Part shown: positions 44,695-48,397 of the stretch, piece after piece
Layout: each line of letters begins with the position of its first letter
Numbering within the stretch: the first letter of the stretch is position 1
Origin: Oscillospiraceae bacterium
Lineage (GTDB): Bacteria > Bacillota > Clostridia > Oscillospirales > CAG-272
Length of the DNA stretch: 48,397 bases
Reading direction: 5' to 3'
NCBI GenBank assembly: GCA_015065385.1
Contig: SVQK01000095.1
Span: forward strand, 1 to 48,397
Notes under the pieces: generated by a model
Told to the model about the DNA's origin: nothing
Database searches by the model: none
The model's input: the letters and a program-made list of their open reading frames with translations, nothing else
Position numbers and translations under genes: made by a program

Positions 44695-45578
44695 TCTATC
44701 TGAAATCGTACACGATCCCTACACTCGAGGAGGAAGAGGATCATGCGGAACGGTATTGGGGCCACGGAAATCCCCATCCCCGCGAATACCCCTATGGGAT
44801 CTTCCCCTATAAGGGACTGCGCCGGATCGAGTTCTCCGAGGTGACGATCTTCTGCGGCGGGAACGGGAGCGGGAAGTCAACCCTTTTGAACCTGATCGCG
44901 GAATCCCTGAACCTGCCGAGAATCACCCCGTTCAACACAAGTCTGTATTTTCACGAATACATCGAACGCATGTGCAGATGGGAAACCGTCGGCGACCGCG
45001 GCATAACCCCCGGAAGCGCGATCTACACAAGCGATGACGTTTTCTACGGACTGATCGACCGAAGGGTGGAGAACTTCGAGACGGAAAAGCGGCGGGACGA
45101 AACGGCGGCGGATTATATCTCCGAAAAGGCGGCGGCACACAGGGGAGAGCTGGCTTACCGGACGCTTGCGGACTACGACAAGCTGGTGAAGCGTCTGGAA
45201 GTCCGGCACAAGACCATGTCGAAGTATGTCACCGCCCACGCCGGACAGCTTGCGACGCCGGACTCCAACGGACAGTACGCGCTGAACTTCTTCCGGACGC
45301 ACTTCCGGGACGACTGCCTCTTTCTGCTGGATGAGCCGGAGAACAGCCTCAGCCCGAAATATCAGACCGAGGTCGCGGAGCTGATCGAACAGTACGCCCG
45401 CTTTTTCGGCTGCCAGTTTGTGATTTCCACGCACAGCCCGTTCTTCCTCTCCATGAAGGGCGCATTGATCTACGATCTCGATTCCGTTCCGGTTTCGACA
45501 AAAGCATGGTGGGAACTCGAGAACATGAGGGCTTATTTTGCGCTGTTTGAAGCGAACCGGGGCCGTTTCGGGGACTGA
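44691..45578 (+). CDS. Stand-alone AAA/ABC-type ATPase (COG3910-like)
   Basis: A 295-residue soluble ATPase. Walker A GGNGSGKS (residues 56-63), a Q-loop-like region, a helical insertion (about 100-215), Walker B LFLLDEPENSLSP near 219, and the switch histidine in VISTHSPF near 247. The LSGGQ signature is absent, so it is closer to the AAA_21/RecF-like predicted ATPases than to transporters. Its ATG overlaps the stop of the GH110-like gene (ATGA), yet its biochemical role is unknown. It ends the glycosidase transcript. Confidence 0.75.
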   Translation: MIYLKSYTIPTLEEEEDHAERYWGHGNPHPREYPYGIFPYKGLRRIEFSEVTIFCGGNGSGKSTLLNLIAESLNLPRITPFNTSLYFHEYIERMCRWETVGDRGITPGSAIYTSDDVFYGLIDRRVENFETEKRRDETAADYISEKAAAHRGELAYRTLADYDKLVKRLEVRHKTMSKYVTAHAGQLATPDSNGQYALNFFRTHFRDDCLFLLDEPENSLSPKYQTEVAELIEQYARFFGCQFVISTHSPFFLSMKGALIYDLDSVPVSTKAWWELENMRAYFALFEANRGRFGD

Positions 45579-45612
45579 TCTAAAAATTATTTTTTCGCTT
45601 TCCGAAAACATC

Positions 45613-45641
45613 TTGACAAACAGAAAGATTTCCGTTATACT
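45613..45641 (+). promoter_or_regulatory. Promoter of the ABC exporter operon
   Basis: TTGACA (45613-45618), 17-base spacer, TATACT (45636-45641), 39 bases before the permease start codon. Confidence 0.85.
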
Positions 45642-45679
45642 GAACTACAGAAATCAATTTTACGGAAAGCGAGACGGAT

Positions 45680-47167
45680 ATGGGAACGGTTCGGTTTTAC
45701 GCAAAAAGGGAACTGCGACAGAAGTTCGGTCAGTTTCTTCCGATTCTTCTGGTCTGCGCCGCGCTGTCCTTTGCGGGCGTGAGCATCCTGATCCTCGGCG
45801 CAAGCCTGACGCGCGGGGCGCTGGACGAAACCCTCGCCTATTTTGAAGCGGGGATCTACGACCTCGAGCACCACGCGGATTATCTGAACGAGAATTTCCT
45901 CATGGAGCCGATGTATCTCAGCATCAGCATCTTTCTCGTGTTCATGTTCTTCATCTCGTCCGCCGTGCTGTTCGCCATCCGGAACGAGGAAGACGCGCGG
46001 GAACTCGGGATCCTCCGGACACTCGGTCTGAAACGGCGCGATCTTTTGCGTCTCCGGTTGCTCGAAGCCCTGTTCTGCTACGGAGCCGGGACTGCCCTCG
46101 GCCTGATTCTCGGAACGCTGACCATGAAGGGCTACTCCGTTTATATGTTGGCGCGCTATGAGGGGACGTTTTTCGTTGCGCTGAAATTCTCGTTCCCCCT
46201 TCCTTACGTCCTCTTCTGGACGCTGGTTTATGCCGGAGCGGTCCTCGTCGGCGTCCTGATCGCGCATCCCATAAAGACGGACGTCAACGACCTGATCCAC
46301 GCCGGAATCGCTGTGCGGAGAGCGGGACAAGAGCTGAAGGGATCGATCGACGGCACGGAGGAGCTTCCGGCCTACGGCGCGCTTTACGTCCGCAGAGCAA
46401 GACGCCGGATCGTGAAGAACAACCTTGCGGCGGCGCTCGGACTGGTCCTTCCGATGTTCTTTGTCCTCGGCGGCGCAACGCTTCACGCGACGGTCGCCAG
46501 TACGGCGGATTTCTCGCTCAGCACCATCGGGATTCACGCGGCGCGGGACGCGTTCATTCCGCAGTCGCTCGTGCGGGAGGTGAGAAATCTGCCCGGCGTG
46601 AAGGACTTAAATACTTACGAGACGGGCAGTATCATCTGGGATATCGAGGTTTGGGCCGAGGGACCGGAGGTGCACGAAGAGATCGGGACGGCACTGGAAA
46701 CGATCGCGGAAACCTACCGGCTCGAGTTCACGGATGTTGCCGTGCAGCGGGAGAAGGATAACGCCATCGGAACCATGTACCGCATTTTCCTCTATCTGAA
46801 CGGCGGGATGCTCTTCTGCGCAGCGGTCATTCTGAATTTCGCCTCCGTCCGCGCGAATCTGCGGGTCAGGCGGCGGGAAATCGCGGTTCTGCGCGCGCTG
46901 GGAGCCAAGCGGGAACAGATCCATCGGACGCTCGCACCGGAGACAGTGGCCAATTTCGCCGTCGGATCGGGGCTTTCCGTTCTGATCGGCGTGGGCGGAT
47001 TCCTGATTCTGACGACGGACGCGTGCGTACAGCTCGGAGCGCTTCTCGGCGTTGTCTGCTCGCTGCTGATGCTCGGAGCGTCGTCCGCGGCGCAGGTCGC
47101 ATTCACGCGAAGGATCACGGAAACCATGATGGACGAAGAGATTGCCATATCGGCGCGGAGGGCTTGA
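45680..47167 (+). CDS. FtsX-like ABC transporter permease
   Basis: A 495-residue membrane protein with two FtsX units: hydrophobic segments near residues 18-42, 75-98, 130-150, 172-200, 247-268, 365-392, 425-446 and 450-475. A loop of about 100 residues between segments five and six (residues 268-365) would be outside. The EREL-like dimer motif RNEEDARELGILRTLGLKRRDLLRLRLLEAL near 98-128 contacts the ATPase, and a second copy RRREIAVLRALGAKREQI lies near 395. Partner ATPase follows one base later. Such pairs export peptides or lipoproteins or confer peptide-antibiotic resistance. Confidence 0.85.
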   Translation: MGTVRFYAKRELRQKFGQFLPILLVCAALSFAGVSILILGASLTRGALDETLAYFEAGIYDLEHHADYLNENFLMEPMYLSISIFLVFMFFISSAVLFAIRNEEDARELGILRTLGLKRRDLLRLRLLEALFCYGAGTALGLILGTLTMKGYSVYMLARYEGTFFVALKFSFPLPYVLFWTLVYAGAVLVGVLIAHPIKTDVNDLIHAGIAVRRAGQELKGSIDGTEELPAYGALYVRRARRRIVKNNLAAALGLVLPMFFVLGGATLHATVASTADFSLSTIGIHAARDAFIPQSLVREVRNLPGVKDLNTYETGSIIWDIEVWAEGPEVHEEIGTALETIAETYRLEFTDVAVQREKDNAIGTMYRIFLYLNGGMLFCAAVILNFASVRANLRVRRREIAVLRALGAKREQIHRTLAPETVANFAVGSGLSVLIGVGGFLILTTDACVQLGALLGVVCSLLMLGASSAAQVAFTRRITETMMDEEIAISARRA

Positions 47168-47168
47168 C

Positions 47169-47849
47169 ATGATTTTACAGGCGAACAAGCTGTGCAAGGA
47201 ATACGACCAGGGAGAAAAGCGGATCTTTGCGGTCCGGAATGCGACGTTCTCCATGGAAGAGGGAGAATTTGCCGCCATTGTCGGGACGTCCGGAAGCGGG
47301 AAATCGACTTTGCTCTCCATGCTCGGCGGGATCGAGAAGCCCACGTCGGGCGAGGTGATCCTAGACGGGGAAAACCTCTACGAAGCGAGGGACGACAGGC
47401 TCTCCGAGATCCGGAACCGTCAGATCGGATTTGTCTTCCAGAGCTATCAGCTTCTCCCGGTGCTGACGCTCAGGGAAAACATCCTGATCCCGCAGATGAT
47501 CGCGGGCGGAGGATCGAAGTACTACATGGAGGAGCTCTGCGACCTGCTCGGGATCCGGGACCGGCTCGACCACCTTCCGTCCGAGGCGTCGGGAGGCCAG
47601 CAGCAGCGGGCGGCGGTGGCAAGAGCGCTCGTAAACAAGCCGAAGATCCTGTTCGCCGACGAGCCGACCGGGAACCTCGACAAGCAGTCGGCGAAGGAAC
47701 TGTTGGACCTGCTGATGAAAACCCGTGAAAAGCTCGGCCAGACGATCCTGCTTGTGACCCATGATCCCGAAATCGCGGCGCGGGCGGACACGATCTGGAG
47801 AATGGACGGCGGCGTGCTGGAGAAGGAAGGGGGAACAGCCCGATGCTGA
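47169..47849 (+). CDS. ABC transporter ATP-binding protein (MacB/LolD type)
   Basis: A 226-residue ATPase that powers the preceding FtsX-like permease. Walker A GTSGSGKST (residues 40-48), Q-loop VFQSYQLLP near 89, signature SGGQQQRAAVARAL near 139, Walker B ILFADEPTGNLD near 159, and H-loop VTHDPEIA near 196. The start at 47169 has GGAGGG nine bases upstream and follows the permease stop by one base. It overlaps the acetyltransferase gene by seven bases. No two-component system is visible. Confidence 0.93.
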   Translation: MILQANKLCKEYDQGEKRIFAVRNATFSMEEGEFAAIVGTSGSGKSTLLSMLGGIEKPTSGEVILDGENLYEARDDRLSEIRNRQIGFVFQSYQLLPVLTLRENILIPQMIAGGGSKYYMEELCDLLGIRDRLDHLPSEASGGQQQRAAVARALVNKPKILFADEPTGNLDKQSAKELLDLLMKTREKLGQTILLVTHDPEIAARADTIWRMDGGVLEKEGGTARC

Positions 47850-48280
47850 CGCTCTGCAAGCCCAAGCGTGAGGATTTGTGGTTTCGGCAAATGATGCTTG
47901 CGGATGAAGAAACCATGTCCTACAACCATGCCTGGGGCGGAACAATTCCATGGCCTGAACCTGAATGGGAAGCCTGGTACGACTATTGGATCATAAACCA
48001 TGAAGACAGGCGGTTTTACAGATACCTGAAAAACCAGGACGGTGACTTTGTCGGCGAAATTGCGTACCGCTTCGATGACAGTATGCAGCAGTACGCTGTC
48101 AATGTCATCATTCATTCACGTTACAGGAGGAACGGCTATGGCAGTGAAGCGTTGGATTTGCTTTGCTGTGCGGCGAAGAACAACGGGATTTCAGTGCTTT
48201 ACGACGAACTTGCCATAGACAATCCCGCTATCCGTCTATTCCTGAAAAAAGGCTTTAGGCAACCCCGCACAAATCATTAG
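47843..48280 (+). CDS. GNAT-family N-acetyltransferase, C-terminus apparently replaced at an IS edge
   Basis: A 145-residue acetyltransferase with a GNAT core: VGEIAYRFDDSMQQYAVNVIIHSRYRRNGYGSEALDLL (residues 72-109, with the acetyl-CoA R-x-x-G-x-G/S loop YRRNGYGSEAL) and ELAIDNPAIRLFLKKGF near 122-138. After KKGF one expects a short strand with several more residues; instead the frame reads RQPRTNH and stops exactly where insertion-sequence-like sequence begins. Base composition is clearly lower in G+C than its neighbours, a sign of recent acquisition. The start overlaps the ABC ATPase stop by seven bases. Confidence 0.72.
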   Translation: MLTLCKPKREDLWFRQMMLADEETMSYNHAWGGTIPWPEPEWEAWYDYWIINHEDRRFYRYLKNQDGDFVGEIAYRFDDSMQQYAVNVIIHSRYRRNGYGSEALDLLCCAAKNNGISVLYDELAIDNPAIRLFLKKGFRQPRTNH

Positions 48281-48397
48281 GCCGATAAAAGCTGGACTTT
48301 TCAGCCAATCTGTGGTATAATATACGCATGAACAAACAGCTGAACATGTCCTTCCTGAGCGACGAGCTGAAGGAAGCAAAGACGCACAAGAAAGAAT
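48258..48397 (+). mobile_element. Left end of an insertion sequence, cut by the window edge
   Basis: From about 48258 the sequence changes to an AT-richer leader (GGCAACCCCGCACAAATC...), followed by a promoter-like TATAAT (48316-48321) and a short transposase N-terminus. The exact left inverted repeat cannot be fixed because the right end is outside. It interrupts the acetyltransferase gene. Confidence 0.55.
48328..48397 (+). CDS. Transposase N-terminus, partial (IS5-like or related)
   Basis: The last 70 bases encode MNKQLNMSFLSDELKEAKTH and a few more residues, cut by the window end. The start resembles IS5-type transposases common in gut Clostridia (MSFLSDEL..AKTHKKEF). ATG lies six bases after the TATAAT box, so the true -10 may belong to a transcript starting inside the gene or the start may be further downstream. 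Family assignment rests on only 23 residues. Confidence 0.6.
   Translation, partial: MNKQLNMSFLSDELKEAKTHKKE

Overview
The window is G+C-rich (roughly 60% by eye) DNA from a strictly anaerobic, fermentative Firmicutes-type bacterium. The best guess is an uncultivated gut or rumen Clostridia of the Oscillospirales/Christensenellales kind. Supporting signs are strong Shine-Dalgarno sites, many sigma-A promoters with 17-bp spacers, a HdrABC/Flx flavin-bifurcation module, cobalamin and ZTP riboswitches, and a PurH split into separate formyltransferase and PurO genes. The species is not identified. Genes are tightly packed on both strands; no rRNA, tRNA, CRISPR or phage region was seen.

Layout. 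1-10128 (+): one long redox operon with fumC (5' end missing), hdrB, hdrC, hdrA, an mvhD/flxD gene, two Fe-S Flx-like subunits, an flxA-like FAD/NAD subunit, a fumarate-reductase-type Fe-S subunit, its flavoprotein, and a 55-aa membrane peptide, ending in a hairpin terminator. 10141-11520 (-): a cobalamin-riboswitch transcript with a DUF4430 lipoprotein and an ECF transporter S component. 11641-13158 (-): a stand-alone GH32 fructosidase. 13305-22765 (-): a purine operon purE-purM-purN-purO-AICARFT-purD-purL under a probable ZTP riboswitch. 22872-30625 (+): a LarA-family protein, a PHP phosphoesterase, 6-phosphogluconate dehydrogenase, a KDG-kinase-like sugar kinase, a DMT transporter, a NAT/GNAT-like protein and a D-2-hydroxyacid dehydrogenase. 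30714-32592 (-): amidohydrolase and FkbM methyltransferase. 32673-33017 (+): HIT protein. 33110-34441 (-): aspartokinase. 34637-38215: a DUF1015 gene convergent with serC-serA. 38476-39150 (-): polysaccharide deacetylase. 39351-41034 (+): DUF4349 lipoprotein and a SanA/YdcF-like protein. 41187-45578 (+): GH36/raffinose-synthase-like and GH110-like glycosidases with an ATPase. 45680-48280 (+): ABC exporter and an acetyltransferase that runs into the left edge of an insertion sequence.

How it may work together. The most interesting unit is the first operon. FumC (malate to fumarate), a soluble fumarate-reductase-type flavoprotein plus Fe-S subunit with no membrane anchor, and a complete HdrABC-FlxABCD-type set suggest a cytoplasmic complex in which NADH oxidation is bifurcated between ferredoxin and fumarate, directly or through a thiol/disulfide carrier as in methanogen thiol:fumarate reductase. 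This is inference from gene content and order, not proof. The second theme is RNA control: a B12 element before an uptake pair, with a second B12-box-like segment about 100 nt further on, and a ZTP element before the purine operon. The third is alpha-galactoside and sugar-acid use: GH36 with GH110-like, GH32, an NAD-type 6-phosphogluconate dehydrogenase and a LarA-family epimerase candidate.
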